DNA of 61,062 nucleotides from Alphaproteobacteria bacterium (GCA_021776235.1 JAJFGG010000077.1:1-61062); one strand, 5' to 3'. Positions 26,953 to 35,805 are shown, counted from the first letter of the stretch. Numbers and translations: made by a program. The notes: generated by a model not told the origin, from the letters alone.

Positions 26953-27870
26953 TTGAGCCTAGAGAAGGTCATCGTGACCGGCGGCAGCGGGCGCCTCGGC
27001 GCCCACGTGACCCAGGCGCTGCAGGCAAACCATGACGTCACGGTGCTGGATATCAAGCCGCCCAGCCAGGCAGTTCCTTTCATTGCCACCGATATCCTCG
27101 ATCTGGCGGGACTGACCAGAGCTTTTACCGGGCAGGATGCGGTGATCCACCTGGCCGGCTATGACGATGGTGATGCGCCGAACGAACAGGCCTATATGGC
27201 CACCAATGTTCAAGGCGCCTGGAACGTCTTTCAGGCCGCGGAGGATGCCGGCGTACGTCACCTGGTGGTGGCCAGCAGTGTCGCGGCGCTTGGCCTGGAC
27301 TATCGTCGCGGGCCCGATTATCTGCCCATCGACGAGGCCCATCCCCTGCGCGCAACCGGAACCTATGGTCACGGCAAACAGCTAATCGAGACCATGGCGC
27401 GTCATTACGTGGTCCGCGGCGCGCTGCGCATCGTCTGCCTCCGCCCCACGCTGATCGTTCGCCCGGAAAAGGAAGCCGAGATTCTCGCCCAGCTTGCCCT
27501 GCCGGACCCCGACGCCGAGGCGCCGGCGAATGCCGCCTCCGATGGCGTGAACCTGGGTGACGTCAGGCCTTACGGCGCGCTCTCGGCGACACGGACCTAT
27601 GTGCGGTCGCGCGATGCAGCACGGGGTTTTGCCGCGGCCCTGGACTACCGGGCCCGCCCGTTCGATATTTTCAATCTGGCGGCAAGGGATGGCATCGGGC
27701 GCAGCAAGACCCTGGAGCGTATGACGGCGATCTATGAAACCCCGCCAGAGCTGCGCGAGGCAAAACTTTACCAGGACGATCCCTACGCCAGCGCCCTGGA
27801 TATCCGCCACGCCCGCAATGACCTGGGCTGGCAGCCGCGCGGCGACTGGCGTGATGTCGTGGCCGGCTAG
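26953..27870 (+). CDS. NAD-dependent epimerase/dehydratase family protein
   Basis: A 305-residue extended-type short-chain dehydrogenase. The cofactor motif is TGGSGRLG (9-16). The catalytic tyrosine is probably in GTYGHGKQ, with the Y-x3-K spacing, and the substrate domain follows. It resembles uronate dehydrogenase and UDP-sugar epimerase relatives. Translation starts at a TTG with AGGAGAG about 6 bp upstream; no ATG fits. Its TAG stop (27868-27870) forms part of a CTAG-ended hairpin. Confidence 0.87.
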   Translation: MSLEKVIVTGGSGRLGAHVTQALQANHDVTVLDIKPPSQAVPFIATDILDLAGLTRAFTGQDAVIHLAGYDDGDAPNEQAYMATNVQGAWNVFQAAEDAGVRHLVVASSVAALGLDYRRGPDYLPIDEAHPLRATGTYGHGKQLIETMARHYVVRGALRIVCLRPTLIVRPEKEAEILAQLALPDPDAEAPANAASDGVNLGDVRPYGALSATRTYVRSRDAARGFAAALDYRARPFDIFNLAARDGIGRSKTLERMTAIYETPPELREAKLYQDDPYASALDIRHARNDLGWQPRGDWRDVVAG

Positions 27871-27902
27871 ACCAGTTTCGATATTCATCGAAGCAGGTCT
27901 AG
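27867..27902 (+). repeat. 36-bp CTAG-ended hairpin starting at a stop codon
   Basis: CTAGACC (27867-27873) pairs with GGTCTAG (27896-27902), and TTCGAT with ATCGAA inside. It is 33/36 identical to the minus-strand reading of 101-136. It begins at the epimerase gene's TAG stop. Confidence 0.78.
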
Positions 27903-27907
27903 AGCGT

Positions 27908-27951
27908 GTCGCCGTCACGGCCTGGATTGCGTATTTCGAAATCGAATTCGA
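27908..27951 (+). repeat. Three-hairpin 3'-UTR repeat, copy D (internally deleted)
   Basis: The start GTCGC joins directly to CGGCCTGGATTGCGTA and the tail TTCGAAATCGAATTCG, which match the ends of copies A, B and C. The middle hairpins are missing. It follows the CTAG hairpin as in copy A. Confidence 0.65.
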
Positions 27952-27989
27952 TCTCGTGAAATTTTTCGCCTCAGCGCCGCGAGCGCCAC

Positions 27990-28913
27990 TCAAGGGCGAA
28001 AAGCGGGCATGATGGTCGAGGCGATCATCTCCAGGTTCGTATCGATGTAGTCGTCGGGGCAGGCTGCCGGCACCATGATCAGGCTGGCGCCGGCGTCGAC
28101 ATATTCGCGCAGGCGCGCCTGGCATCGCTCTGGGTCGCCGGCCAGGGCAAATTTGTGCACCAGTTTGCTGAAATCCTGGGAATACTGCGTGCTCAGGCGA
28201 TCGGAAGCGAACTTCACCGCACGATCGTTGTCTTCATGGACGGCGGTAAAGATGAACATGCCGAAGGAGAAATCCGTCATATCGCGGCCCAGATCCTCGC
28301 CATAGGCACGGATCTTGGCGATGCTCTCGGCGAATTGTTCCGGTGTGTACATATAGGGCAGCCAGCCGTCGGCGTATTTTGCGGCCCGGCGCATCGCGGC
28401 GTCCGAGCGTCCGGATACCCATATGGGCGGACGGGGTTTCTGGATCGGCAGCGGTTTCAGACTGAAGTTTCGCAGTTTGGTATAACGGCCGTCATAGCTC
28501 ACGTCCGTGGCCGTCCAGGTGCGGGTTACCACTTCCAGCGCATCATCGGTGCGCGAGCCGCGCTGTTTGACCGGCACGCCGCAGGCCTCGAACTCGTTGG
28601 CGAATTCTCCACCGACGCCAACCCCCATCATGTAGCGCCCGCCGGATGCGACGTCCAGCGCGGCCCCCATCTTGGCGAGCAATGCCGCGGGATAAAGCGG
28701 CACCAAAGTAATCGTACTCATCAAACGAATTCGCGACGTCGCGCCGGCCGCCACCGAAAGCGACACGAAGCCATTGGCGGTATCGCCATAAAAGCTGACA
28801 TGCTCGCCGCAACCGAGGATATCAAAGCCAAGATCCTCGATCTGCCTGGACAATTTCCCGACTTCATAGGGCGAACGTAGCGACGTGCCAAATTCAATCC
28901 TGCGCTCGGACAT
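27990..28913 (-). CDS. Luciferase-like oxidoreductase, probable F420-dependent branch
   Basis: A 307-residue luciferase-like protein. The segments FDILGCGEHVSFYG, IRLMSTITLVPLYPA, LDVASGGRYMMGVGVGGEFANEF and PPIWVSGRSDAAMRRAAKYADGW match the F420-dependent group of the family. An F420 requirement is not demonstrated, and no F420 biosynthesis gene is in the window. The gene is single and convergent with the epimerase gene. Confidence 0.86.
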   Translation of the reverse strand: MSERRIEFGTSLRSPYEVGKLSRQIEDLGFDILGCGEHVSFYGDTANGFVSLSVAAGATSRIRLMSTITLVPLYPAALLAKMGAALDVASGGRYMMGVGVGGEFANEFEACGVPVKQRGSRTDDALEVVTRTWTATDVSYDGRYTKLRNFSLKPLPIQKPRPPIWVSGRSDAAMRRAAKYADGWLPYMYTPEQFAESIAKIRAYGEDLGRDMTDFSFGMFIFTAVHEDNDRAVKFASDRLSTQYSQDFSKLVHKFALAGDPERCQARLREYVDAGASLIMVPAACPDDYIDTNLEMIASTIMPAFRP

Positions 28914-29159
28914 TTAGGACCTCCCCATTGAACATCAACCGTCAGCGGTGCCGGCGGCCAACGCCAGGGCACGGACAACCTGAGGGGATCTTAGCATCGA
29001 ATGGAGATCTGGTCACAGGCGCCATAAATGATGCTCACGCAGCAACAATAACGGGCTTTCCGGATTGGCCGCGGCTAAAACGATCACTAACCTCTTGCAC
29101 AATCATCGCGTATGCAGAAAATGTGGGGATGCATTGGCATTCGAAGAGCGGAGGTCGCG
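28914..29159. other. 246-bp intergenic region between divergent genes
   Basis: The gap separates the minus-strand luciferase-like gene from the plus-strand Asp-box gene. GGAGG at 29150-29154 is the ribosome binding site of the latter. I see no strong promoter, hairpin or ORF. Confidence 0.4.
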
Positions 29160-30152
29160 ATGAAGATTTTGGCCGGCACCAGCAAGGGCGTTTATGCGAT
29201 CAAGGGGGACGAGGCGCGGCAGGTGCTCGAAAGCCGCGGCGTCCGCGATCTTGTCACATTTGATGGCCGCGTGTTCGCGGGCACCGGGGCTGGTGTCTTC
29301 GTCTCCGATGATGCGGGAGCGTCCTGGTCCCTGGCCGGCCTGGAAGATCATGAGGTCTGGCAGATCCGCAGCGCCGGCAACAATGTTCTTTACGCGGGCA
29401 CACAGCCCGCTGGGTTGTTTCGCAGTAACGACGCGGGCGCAACATGGCACGAGGTGGAGGCGTTTGCCGAAGCACCCGAAGCTGCGGAGTGGTGCGTGCC
29501 GGTCCAGCCCCGGCTTCCGGGCCGGGCGCGGGCGCTGGTGATCGACCGCGATGACCCGCGGCGCATATGGGTGGGCGTGGAGGTCGGCGGCATCATGCGC
29601 ACCGAGGACGGGGGCGAGACATGGCAACTGGGCCTGCCGGGTGAGAATCCTGATTTACACATGATGTGCGCACAGCCGGGCGAACCGGAAGTGCTTTATG
29701 CCTCGACCGGCTATGGCCGATTGGACGGCGTCGCGGAAATGGTCGAAGGCAATGCCGGTGTCTTTCGCTCGGACGATGGCGGCGCAAGTTGGCGATATGC
29801 CTGGCAGGGCATCACGCCGCGTTACTCGCGGCCCATGTGCATCGATCCACGGGCGCCGCACGGGCTGACGGTGGCCAGCGCGCCGACGGCATTTTCGAGC
29901 TTCAAGGATGAAGGCGGCGCCCAGGCGATGCTTTTCCGTTCGGAGGACGGTGGCACATCGTGGCGCTCTTTATGCGATCCGGCGCACTCGCCCTCAAGCG
30001 CAAACATTCATGGCCTTACGCCCGATCTGGAACACCCCGGCGGCGTGGTGATCGGCACCGATACCGGCGAAGTCTGGCGTGTCAGCGACAATGCCGAATG
30101 GACCCCGCTGGGCGCCGGTCTGCCGGCCGTGCTGTCAGCCGTTGCCCTGTGA
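29160..30152 (+). CDS. Asp-box (BNR) repeat beta-propeller protein
   Basis: A 330-residue protein built from repeats, each with an Asp-box loop of pattern S/T-x-D-x-G-x-S/T-W. I see at least five: SDDAGASW, SNDAGATW, TEDGGETW, SDDGGASW and SEDGGTSW. This predicts a sialidase-like beta-propeller fold without evident sialidase catalytic residues. No signal peptide is visible. GGAGG lies 5 bp before the ATG at 29160, so the longer frame from 29112 is unlikely. The function is unknown; a structural or binding role is plausible. Confidence 0.82.
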   Translation: MKILAGTSKGVYAIKGDEARQVLESRGVRDLVTFDGRVFAGTGAGVFVSDDAGASWSLAGLEDHEVWQIRSAGNNVLYAGTQPAGLFRSNDAGATWHEVEAFAEAPEAAEWCVPVQPRLPGRARALVIDRDDPRRIWVGVEVGGIMRTEDGGETWQLGLPGENPDLHMMCAQPGEPEVLYASTGYGRLDGVAEMVEGNAGVFRSDDGGASWRYAWQGITPRYSRPMCIDPRAPHGLTVASAPTAFSSFKDEGGAQAMLFRSEDGGTSWRSLCDPAHSPSSANIHGLTPDLEHPGGVVIGTDTGEVWRVSDNAEWTPLGAGLPAVLSAVAL

Positions 30153-30206
30153 GCCTGAACACATTCAGCCAAATTAGGCTCAGCTTTATTGACCAAAGGA
30201 ATCCCC

Positions 30207-31016
30207 GTGAACGGATATAGCGAAACCTTCAGAGGCGACGTCTCCCCCTGGGAGGTCGATGCGACCGAGCATTTCACGGTCGCCTGTTATTATGAGAAGT
30301 TCGAGGCCGCGACGTGGCGCTTTCTGCGCCAGGCCGGTGTTGACCCGGCAGCGGCGCGAACCACCGAAGCGCTGACACACTACAAGGCCGAACTGCGTGA
30401 CCGCGACGTCTATAAGGTCGAGACGGCGCTGATCGGCAGTGGCGAGACCCCAACCATTGCCCATAAACTATTCAACGCCGAGACTGGAGCGCTTTGCACG
30501 AGCATGCAGCAAACTCTGGCAGGCGTATCCCTGGCAGGTCAAACGGTGGCCTGGGATGGTGATGCACACGAGGATCGGTCCATACCGGGCGACGATGCCA
30601 ACTGGGTTCCGGCGCTGCGCGATGTCGCCCGCCCAAACGAGGCCGACTGGGTCGGTAATCTGTCCCTGTCCGGCTATATACATCGGTTTTCGACCGCCAA
30701 CAGTTTCATCATGTCGGCCTTTGGCATGAGCCCGGAGTACATGACGAAGAACAGGGTTGGACTTTCAACCTTCGAGTTCCAGATGGTCTTTCATGACCAG
30801 GCCAGGCCCGGCGACATGATTGATATTGAAAGCTGTCTGGCCCAGCTTGGCGGCTCGTCACTACGTTTCTATCACCGTATGCGCAATGCGGAGACCGGTG
30901 CCGATATCGCCGGCCTCAGCCAGTTCGGCGTCCAACTTGACCTTGATGCACGGCGGCCACGGCGCGTCGCCGACGACTTGCGGGAACGCGCCGAGACGCT
31001 GCTCGCGGCCGGCTAA
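30207..31016 (+). CDS. Thioesterase-like double hotdog protein
   Basis: A 269-residue protein with two hotdog-like halves. The first holds VDATEHFTVACYYEKFEAATW, the second NSFIMSAFGMSPEYM and FHDQARPGDMIDIES. The fold belongs to acyl-CoA/acyl-ACP thioesterases. I prefer the GTG at 30207 (AAAGGA 6 bp before) over the TTG at 30189. It follows the Asp-box gene by 54 bp. A repeat copy starts 8 bp after the stop. Confidence 0.7.
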   Translation: MNGYSETFRGDVSPWEVDATEHFTVACYYEKFEAATWRFLRQAGVDPAAARTTEALTHYKAELRDRDVYKVETALIGSGETPTIAHKLFNAETGALCTSMQQTLAGVSLAGQTVAWDGDAHEDRSIPGDDANWVPALRDVARPNEADWVGNLSLSGYIHRFSTANSFIMSAFGMSPEYMTKNRVGLSTFEFQMVFHDQARPGDMIDIESCLAQLGGSSLRFYHRMRNAETGADIAGLSQFGVQLDLDARRPRRVADDLRERAETLLAAG

Positions 31017-31023
31017 AGCATTT

Positions 31024-31130
31024 GTCGCTCACGCTCGTGCGCCAAAGCGCACCGCTCCGCGAGGGCGGCGCATTAGCGCCGGGCCGCCGTCGCGGCCTGC
31101 ATCGCGTAATTCGAAATCGAATTCGCTCCG
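31024..31130 (+). repeat. Three-hairpin 3'-UTR repeat, copy B
   Basis: It begins 8 bp behind the thioesterase stop. The inverted pairs are GTGCGC-CAAA-GCGCAC, GGCGC-ATTA-GCGCC and GGCCGC-CGTC-GCGGCC, followed by the tail GCGTAATTCGAAATCGAATT. It is nearly identical to copies A and C. It lies between convergent genes and may end both transcripts. Confidence 0.85.
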
Positions 31131-31171
31131 ACCGGAGAAATGGAACTGCGTAACGGGATTTAGCGGCGTAA

Positions 31172-32812
31172 CTATGCGAGGGCTAGTTCCGGATAACCCT
31201 TGGCCGCGACCATGTCGCACCATTCGCGATATTCGGGCGCGGTGCCGCTGTAGCGGACCAGGGTTCGGGTTTGCTTGCCCTCCACATTCATGTTGACGCC
31301 GGTCATCCACGAATCGATTTCATTGGACAACAGGCCCTGGGCTTTCTGCCTGACAAAACCGGTCCATTCTTCAACCGCCTCGGGCCGGGCCGCTGCGACG
31401 GTCAGGTCCCGCCCGCTCATGTGGCCGATCAGATCCCGCACCCATTCCACATTGTATTCGATGCTGCGGGGGTTGTTGCCCAGGGCGGCGTGCGGTCCCA
31501 TTACCATGAACATATTGGGAAAGCCCTCGACCATGACGCCGACAAAGGTGGTCGGCCCGCTTTTCCATTCCTCGGTCAGCTTGCGCCCGTCCGTGCCCGA
31601 GATATCGATACGGTCGAAACTGCCGGTGACGGCGTCGAAACCGGTGGCATAGATGATAATGTCGAACTCATAGTCAGCCCCGCTGGTCCTGACGCCGGTC
31701 CGAGTGATGCGCTCGACCGGGGTCTCCAGCATGCTGACCAGCGTCACGTTCGGGCGGTTGTAGACTTCGTAATAGTGGGTTTCCTGGGGCACCCGGCGGG
31801 TGCCGAAGCCGTGATCCCTGGGGATCAGCAGTTCGGCGATATCCGGGTCATGGACCCGGCCGCGGATCTTGTCGGCGACAAAGTCGGACAGCAGTTTGTT
31901 GGCTTTCGGGTCCGTCAGAATGTCGCGAAAATTTCCCTGCCAGATGCCGAAACCGGGCCCGGCGTAAAGTTCCTCCCAGAAGGCATTGCGCTCGGCCACC
32001 GTCACTTCGAAGGTGCCGCGCGGGTCGACCGTATGCACGAAGCAGGCGGCGGTCTCGCGGCAGCGCTGGAACAGCTCCGGATAGCCGGCCCGAATTCTGG
32101 CCATCTCTTCCTTGTCGATGGGGCGGTTGTGCAGCGGCGTACACCAGTTGGGCCGGCGCTGGAAAACCGTCAGCTGCCCGGCCGTCTTGGCCACTTCCTG
32201 AATGGCCTGAACACCGCTTGCGCCCGTGCCGATGACGGCGACCCGTTTGCCCGCGAAACTGATGTTTTCTTTTGGCCACAATCCGGTATGAAAAGACCGG
32301 CCCTGAAAATCTTCGACACCTGCAAACCTGGGCATGGTCGGCGCCGACAGCGGCCCCAGCGCGGTGATCATGAAGCGCGAACTGTGCCGGCTACCGTCTT
32401 CCAGAACGATGTTCCAGCAACGGTTCTCCCCGTCATATGCGGCGGAACGAACGCGGCTCGAGAACTGAATATCACGGCGCAGGTCGAACTTGTCGGCAAC
32501 GAAATTCAGGTAGCGCTCGATCTCGGGCTGCGACGAAAAATGTTCACTCCAGTCCCATTCATCAAGCAGCTCCTGGGAGAACGAGTAACCGTAGGAATAG
32601 CTCTCTGAATCGAAGCGGGCGCCGGGATAACGGTTCCAATACCAGGTGCCGCCGACGCCGGTGCCGGCTTCGAACACGCGCACACGCAAGCCCAGTTCGC
32701 GCAAACGGTAAATCAGGTACAGCCCCGACATGCCTGCCCCGATCACAATAACATCGTGGTCGAGACCCGGCGCCTCGGGGGTCGGATGGTTTGTTTCGGA
32801 AGATAGGGTCAT
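31172..32812 (-). CDS. Flavin-containing monooxygenase, Baeyer-Villiger type
   Basis: A 546-residue FAD/NADPH monooxygenase. The FAD motif is VIGAGMSGLYLIYR near residue 23, then GVGGTWYWNRYPGARFD. The Baeyer-Villiger fingerprint is complete, FQGRSFHTGLWP, with the NADPH motif AVIGTGASG behind it. It is clearly paralogous to the protein at 10323-11966 (shared TWYWNRYPGAR and SQPEIE/SPQPEIL blocks), but here the first fingerprint residue is the canonical F. The natural ketone substrate is unknown. Confidence 0.92.
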   Translation of the reverse strand: MTLSSETNHPTPEAPGLDHDVIVIGAGMSGLYLIYRLRELGLRVRVFEAGTGVGGTWYWNRYPGARFDSESYSYGYSFSQELLDEWDWSEHFSSQPEIERYLNFVADKFDLRRDIQFSSRVRSAAYDGENRCWNIVLEDGSRHSSRFMITALGPLSAPTMPRFAGVEDFQGRSFHTGLWPKENISFAGKRVAVIGTGASGVQAIQEVAKTAGQLTVFQRRPNWCTPLHNRPIDKEEMARIRAGYPELFQRCRETAACFVHTVDPRGTFEVTVAERNAFWEELYAGPGFGIWQGNFRDILTDPKANKLLSDFVADKIRGRVHDPDIAELLIPRDHGFGTRRVPQETHYYEVYNRPNVTLVSMLETPVERITRTGVRTSGADYEFDIIIYATGFDAVTGSFDRIDISGTDGRKLTEEWKSGPTTFVGVMVEGFPNMFMVMGPHAALGNNPRSIEYNVEWVRDLIGHMSGRDLTVAAARPEAVEEWTGFVRQKAQGLLSNEIDSWMTGVNMNVEGKQTRTLVRYSGTAPEYREWCDMVAAKGYPELALA

Positions 32813-32977
32813 TTGATGCTGTCGTTCGCTCTATTCGTATCAGGAAAACGGCTGTTGTTTTCAATAGACATTATCTCATACATCCCAGGCGTGACAAAAG
32901 AGGGTGCTCTTTGATGAAATCCCAGAATACCAGAGCGGTATCGAGACTTCATGCTCAATTCGATGTAATGGACACGC

Positions 32978-33922
32978 TTAGCCAAGCACCGGCAGGACCT
33001 GTTTCAGGGTCTTGACGGCAAGAGGCAGGCGGCCGATGGTTTCCCCGTCGGCGTCCACCAGGGCCTCGGGCGAACCGGTGACTGTGAAGTCGCGGCCGCG
33101 GGAAAAGTCGACTTTTGGATGTTCGATGTGATGCCCCTCGAACAGCCAGCTTGGTTTCTGCAAAATGATGTCGCGGCGCGCCATATCCCTGAAAAACAGA
33201 AAATCTGCGATGCCGTCCGTATGATCGGCGCCGGGCGCCAGCCGCATGCCGCCGCCCAACATTTCCGTGTTGCAGATCATCCCGGAGTAATGCAGCACGT
33301 CTTTCGTCATTTTGCCATCGATGGTCAGGTCACAGGCGCGGTTGGGATAGGTCAGGGTAACCAGAAGGGTGTTGGCGTAATAGCTGAAGCGGCCGCCGAG
33401 TTTTTTCAGGAAACGGGAATTATTGGTGCGATAGACGATTTCCGCCGCCCCGCCCCAGGATACGGCCAGGACGCCGTAATGGCGCTGTCCGCCCCCCATC
33501 AGGCCGGCGCAGTCCGCCTGTAAAAGATCGAAGCGTTGTTCCCGCCCCGCTGCAATACCGCTGACGGCGCCGTCCAGGTCCCCATGCACGCCGATGGCGC
33601 GGGCCAGTTCGTTCGCCGTACCCGCCGGGATCACCGATAGGCGGACATCGCTATTGGCCGGCGCACCGTCGCCCATGATGCCATTCAGCATGCCATTCAT
33701 GGTGCCATCGCCGCCCACGGCGACGAAATGGCTGTAGCCGTCGGCCAGGGCCTGCCTTGCCAGGGCGGTCTCCTCCCCCGGGCCGGCCGTGAAGGCGACG
33801 TCAAATTCACCCAAGGCGGTGCGCAGACGGCTTTCGACACCCGGCCAGATGCGCCCGGAATTGCCCTGGCCGGCAGCCGGGTTGACGATTACTTTTGGCG
33901 CTTTTCGGACTTTTGCTACCAC
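32978..33922 (-). CDS. Diacylglycerol/sphingosine-kinase-like lipid kinase
   Basis: A 314-residue protein of the diacylglycerol kinase catalytic-domain family (YegS/LCB5-like), which phosphorylates lipid hydroxyls with ATP. The nucleotide motif is VGGDGTMNGMLNG (G70-D72-G73-T74). The N-terminal KVIVNPAAGQGNSG and the later VIPAGTANELARAIG are also typical. It is cytoplasmic, probably acting at the membrane. It is followed 16 bp upstream in transcription order by an isomerase gene on the same strand. Confidence 0.88.
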   Translation of the reverse strand: MVAKVRKAPKVIVNPAAGQGNSGRIWPGVESRLRTALGEFDVAFTAGPGEETALARQALADGYSHFVAVGGDGTMNGMLNGIMGDGAPANSDVRLSVIPAGTANELARAIGVHGDLDGAVSGIAAGREQRFDLLQADCAGLMGGGQRHYGVLAVSWGGAAEIVYRTNNSRFLKKLGGRFSYYANTLLVTLTYPNRACDLTIDGKMTKDVLHYSGMICNTEMLGGGMRLAPGADHTDGIADFLFFRDMARRDIILQKPSWLFEGHHIEHPKVDFSRGRDFTVTGSPEALVDADGETIGRLPLAVKTLKQVLPVLG

Positions 33923-33938
33923 GTCAGGAGCGACGGTA

Positions 33939-34535
33939 TCAGTCGGTCAAGGCGCGGGCCAGAAAACGGATTCGGTCCTGCCCCCAGTAGGGCACGCCAT
34001 CATGGATGAACCAGGGCATGCCAAAGACCTGATTGGCAATGGCCGTATCCGTATTGGCCTGATACTCCGCCGTCACGGCGTCATCGCCAATCTTGGCCGC
34101 CAGACCGTCGCCGTCGAAACCGGCCTGATTGGCCGCGGCCACCAGTGTCCCTTGATCGGATATATCCTGCTCCCCCTCCCAAACGCAGGCCAGGAAGACG
34201 TTGGACAGGGCAATGGCGTCCTGCCCGCCCTGGCGGGCGGCAATGACCATCTGGGCCGCCTTGCCGTCATCGACGGGGAAAAATTTCGGTTGCAGGTTCA
34301 TGGGGATCGACCAATGGTTCTTCCAGCGCTGCAATTCGACCAGGCGATAGGCCAGACGCGCCGGATGACGCTTGGCCACCGGCAGGCCGCCGGTGGCCGC
34401 CATGACCTGGGCCCCCATGATCGGCTTGATATGAAAATTGGCGCCGGTCTTTGCGATTATGTCGGGCAGTCGGCGGCCGCCCATGTAGGTATAGGGCGAA
34501 GCCAGGGATGCATAATAATCGACGTTCTTGCTCAT
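33939..34535 (-). CDS. 2-Hydroxychromene-2-carboxylate isomerase/DsbA-like family protein
   Basis: A 198-residue thioredoxin-fold protein of the DsbA-like clan. It starts VDYYASLASPYTYMGG, where the serine of SPYTY replaces the DsbA cysteine, as in 2-hydroxychromene-2-carboxylate isomerases of naphthalene breakdown. The cis-proline region is VFGMPWFI, followed by PYWGQDRIRFLARAL. It is glutathione-dependent in known members. It sits 32 bp behind an ArsR-type regulator gene on the same strand. Confidence 0.87.
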   Translation of the reverse strand: MSKNVDYYASLASPYTYMGGRRLPDIIAKTGANFHIKPIMGAQVMAATGGLPVAKRHPARLAYRLVELQRWKNHWSIPMNLQPKFFPVDDGKAAQMVIAARQGGQDAIALSNVFLACVWEGEQDISDQGTLVAAANQAGFDGDGLAAKIGDDAVTAEYQANTDTAIANQVFGMPWFIHDGVPYWGQDRIRFLARALTD

Positions 34536-34567
34536 GACAGTCTCCGGGAAAATTCCAGTTGTTATGC

Positions 34568-35257
34568 TTATGACGCCTCGTTCGGGAAGTCACTGAAAAA
34601 CCGCGCCGCACCGTTGTCCGAAAACGCGACAACCCGCGAGGCACTCTGCCGTTCCGCCCAGCCGAGGGCGAAGAAGCGGTCAAGAAAGGCTGTGCCCAAC
34701 GCGCCGGCCAGATGGGTACGCCGGGCACTCCAATCAAGGCATGCCTTGCACAGCGGGCGGCGGGACTTCGCCAACGGTTCGAGATCAATGCCAAGGCCGG
34801 TGACGAAGGCACGGCCCGCATCGGTCAGTTCAAGGTTTTCAGCCTCGGCCGCGAGGTATTGTCGCGCCAGCAGGCTATCGAACATGTGAACGCCAAGAGT
34901 GCCGGCAAGATGATTGTAGCAAACACGCGCCTTTCGAAGGTCGGGATCCTTCGGACCGGTTCGGGTCCGCGTGTGTCCGCGCTTCGCGGCCAGCCCCTCC
35001 ATCGCCACGAGAACGTCCGCCACATCGTCGTCGGCAAGCGAATAGTAACGGTGTCTTCCCTGCTTTTGCTGCTGCGTCAACCCGGCACCGGCCAATTTCC
35101 CAAGATGGAAACTTGCCGTCTGTACGGTGACGCCGGCCTCGACCGCAAGCTCGCTAGGGGTAAGCGCTTTGCCGCTTAAAAGTGCGGTTAACATCCGAGC
35201 GCGCGCCGGATCGCCAATCAGCGACCCCAACGCGGCAATATCTGGGCCTACATTCAT
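34568..35257 (-). CDS. ArsR-family winged-helix transcriptional regulator
   Basis: A 229-residue regulator. The N-terminal winged helix-turn-helix spans about 10-85 (LIGDPARARMLTALLSGKALTPSELA, then TASFHLGKL and GRHRYYSLAD). The long C-terminal half contains CYNHLAGTLGVHMFD and LCKACLDWSARRTHLAG, a CKAC cysteine pair that may bind metal or sense thiols. It is longer than minimal ArsR (about 100 residues). It is divergent from an ABM-domain gene and upstream of the isomerase gene, so it may control both. Confidence 0.88.
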   Translation of the reverse strand: MNVGPDIAALGSLIGDPARARMLTALLSGKALTPSELAVEAGVTVQTASFHLGKLAGAGLTQQQKQGRHRYYSLADDDVADVLVAMEGLAAKRGHTRTRTGPKDPDLRKARVCYNHLAGTLGVHMFDSLLARQYLAAEAENLELTDAGRAFVTGLGIDLEPLAKSRRPLCKACLDWSARRTHLAGALGTAFLDRFFALGWAERQSASRVVAFSDNGAARFFSDFPNEAS

Positions 35258-35327
35258 ACTTCGATATTAATCTAAGCATAAATGCATTGCAACTTGTGCT
35301 GCTGCCGGATGGGGTTATGGTGAAGCC
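35258..35327. promoter_or_regulatory. Divergent promoter region with palindrome
   Basis: The 70-bp gap between the ArsR-type and ABM-domain starts is AT-rich and contains AATGCATT (35281-35288), an exact palindrome, next to TATTAATCTAAGCATA. It is a plausible operator for the regulator. The assignment is inferred from position. Confidence 0.4.
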
Positions 35328-35675
35328 ATGATTGCCGTAATCTTCGAGGTTGAACCCCACCCCGAGCACAAGCAGCAATATCTGGATATTGCCGCTAGCT
35401 TGCGTCCGCAACTGGAACAGATCGACGGATTTATCTCGATCGAACGGTTTCAAAGCCTCGGCAACGAAAACAAGATACTTTCCATATCGTTTTTTCGCGA
35501 CGAGGCGGCCATCGCACAGTGGCGAAACCTGCAATCCCATCGCGAGGCGCAATCGAAAGGGCGTTCCGAGCTGTTCAGGAACTATCGCATTCGCATAGCC
35601 GGCGTCATGCGCGACTATGGCCTGTCCGACCGTGATCAGGCGCCGGCCGACAGCCTATCGAGCCACGGCGACTAG
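35328..35675 (+). CDS. Antibiotic biosynthesis monooxygenase (ABM) domain protein
   Basis: A 115-residue dimeric ferredoxin-like fold protein. It starts MIAVIFEVEPHPEHKQQYLDI and contains LEQIDGFISIERF and FFRDEAAIAQWRNLQSHREAQ, matching ABM-type proteins. These include cofactor-free monooxygenases and haem-degrading enzymes; no haem-ligand signature can be assigned. It faces the ArsR-type gene across a short operator-like gap. Confidence 0.86.
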   Translation: MIAVIFEVEPHPEHKQQYLDIAASLRPQLEQIDGFISIERFQSLGNENKILSISFFRDEAAIAQWRNLQSHREAQSKGRSELFRNYRIRIAGVMRDYGLSDRDQAPADSLSSHGD

Positions 35676-35677
35676 TG

Positions 35678-35782
35678 TTACCGGGATTTTCCTTCCATCA
35701 TGGAGACATAGGCAAGCGCGCCCATGAAACCGATGAAGACCGCGGCCACGGCGATCAAGTACAAGAATTCACTATTTTCCAT
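35678..35782 (-). CDS. 34-residue single-span membrane protein
   Basis: A short frame encodes 34 residues: MENSEF, then the hydrophobic segment LYLIAVAAVFIGFMGALAYV and a charged tail MMEGKSR. GAGG lies 8 bp before the ATG, inside the right arm of a hairpin (35788-35805). It resembles the small bioenergetic or regulatory membrane peptides of bacteria, but I do not recognise a family. The longer upstream reading (35962) has no membrane or start-site support. Confidence 0.55.
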   Translation of the reverse strand: MENSEFLYLIAVAAVFIGFMGALAYVSMMEGKSR

Positions 35783-35787
35783 TCGAT

Positions 35788-35805
35788 AACCTCGCGATTT
35801 AGCGA
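35788..35805 (-). promoter_or_regulatory. Hairpin covering the ribosome binding site of the 34-residue ORF
   Basis: CCTCGC and GCGAGG are perfect arms around a six-base loop. On the minus strand, GCGAGG contains the ribosome-binding GAGG, so pairing would hide it. It may regulate translation, or be a small 3' hairpin for the preceding HAD-type gene, which ends at 35857. Confidence 0.45.

Noticed and set aside
31271-32608. 445-codon plus-strand ORF opposite the monooxygenase
   Set aside because: It is antisense to a gene with clear FAD and Baeyer-Villiger motifs; GC-rich DNA makes such shadows.
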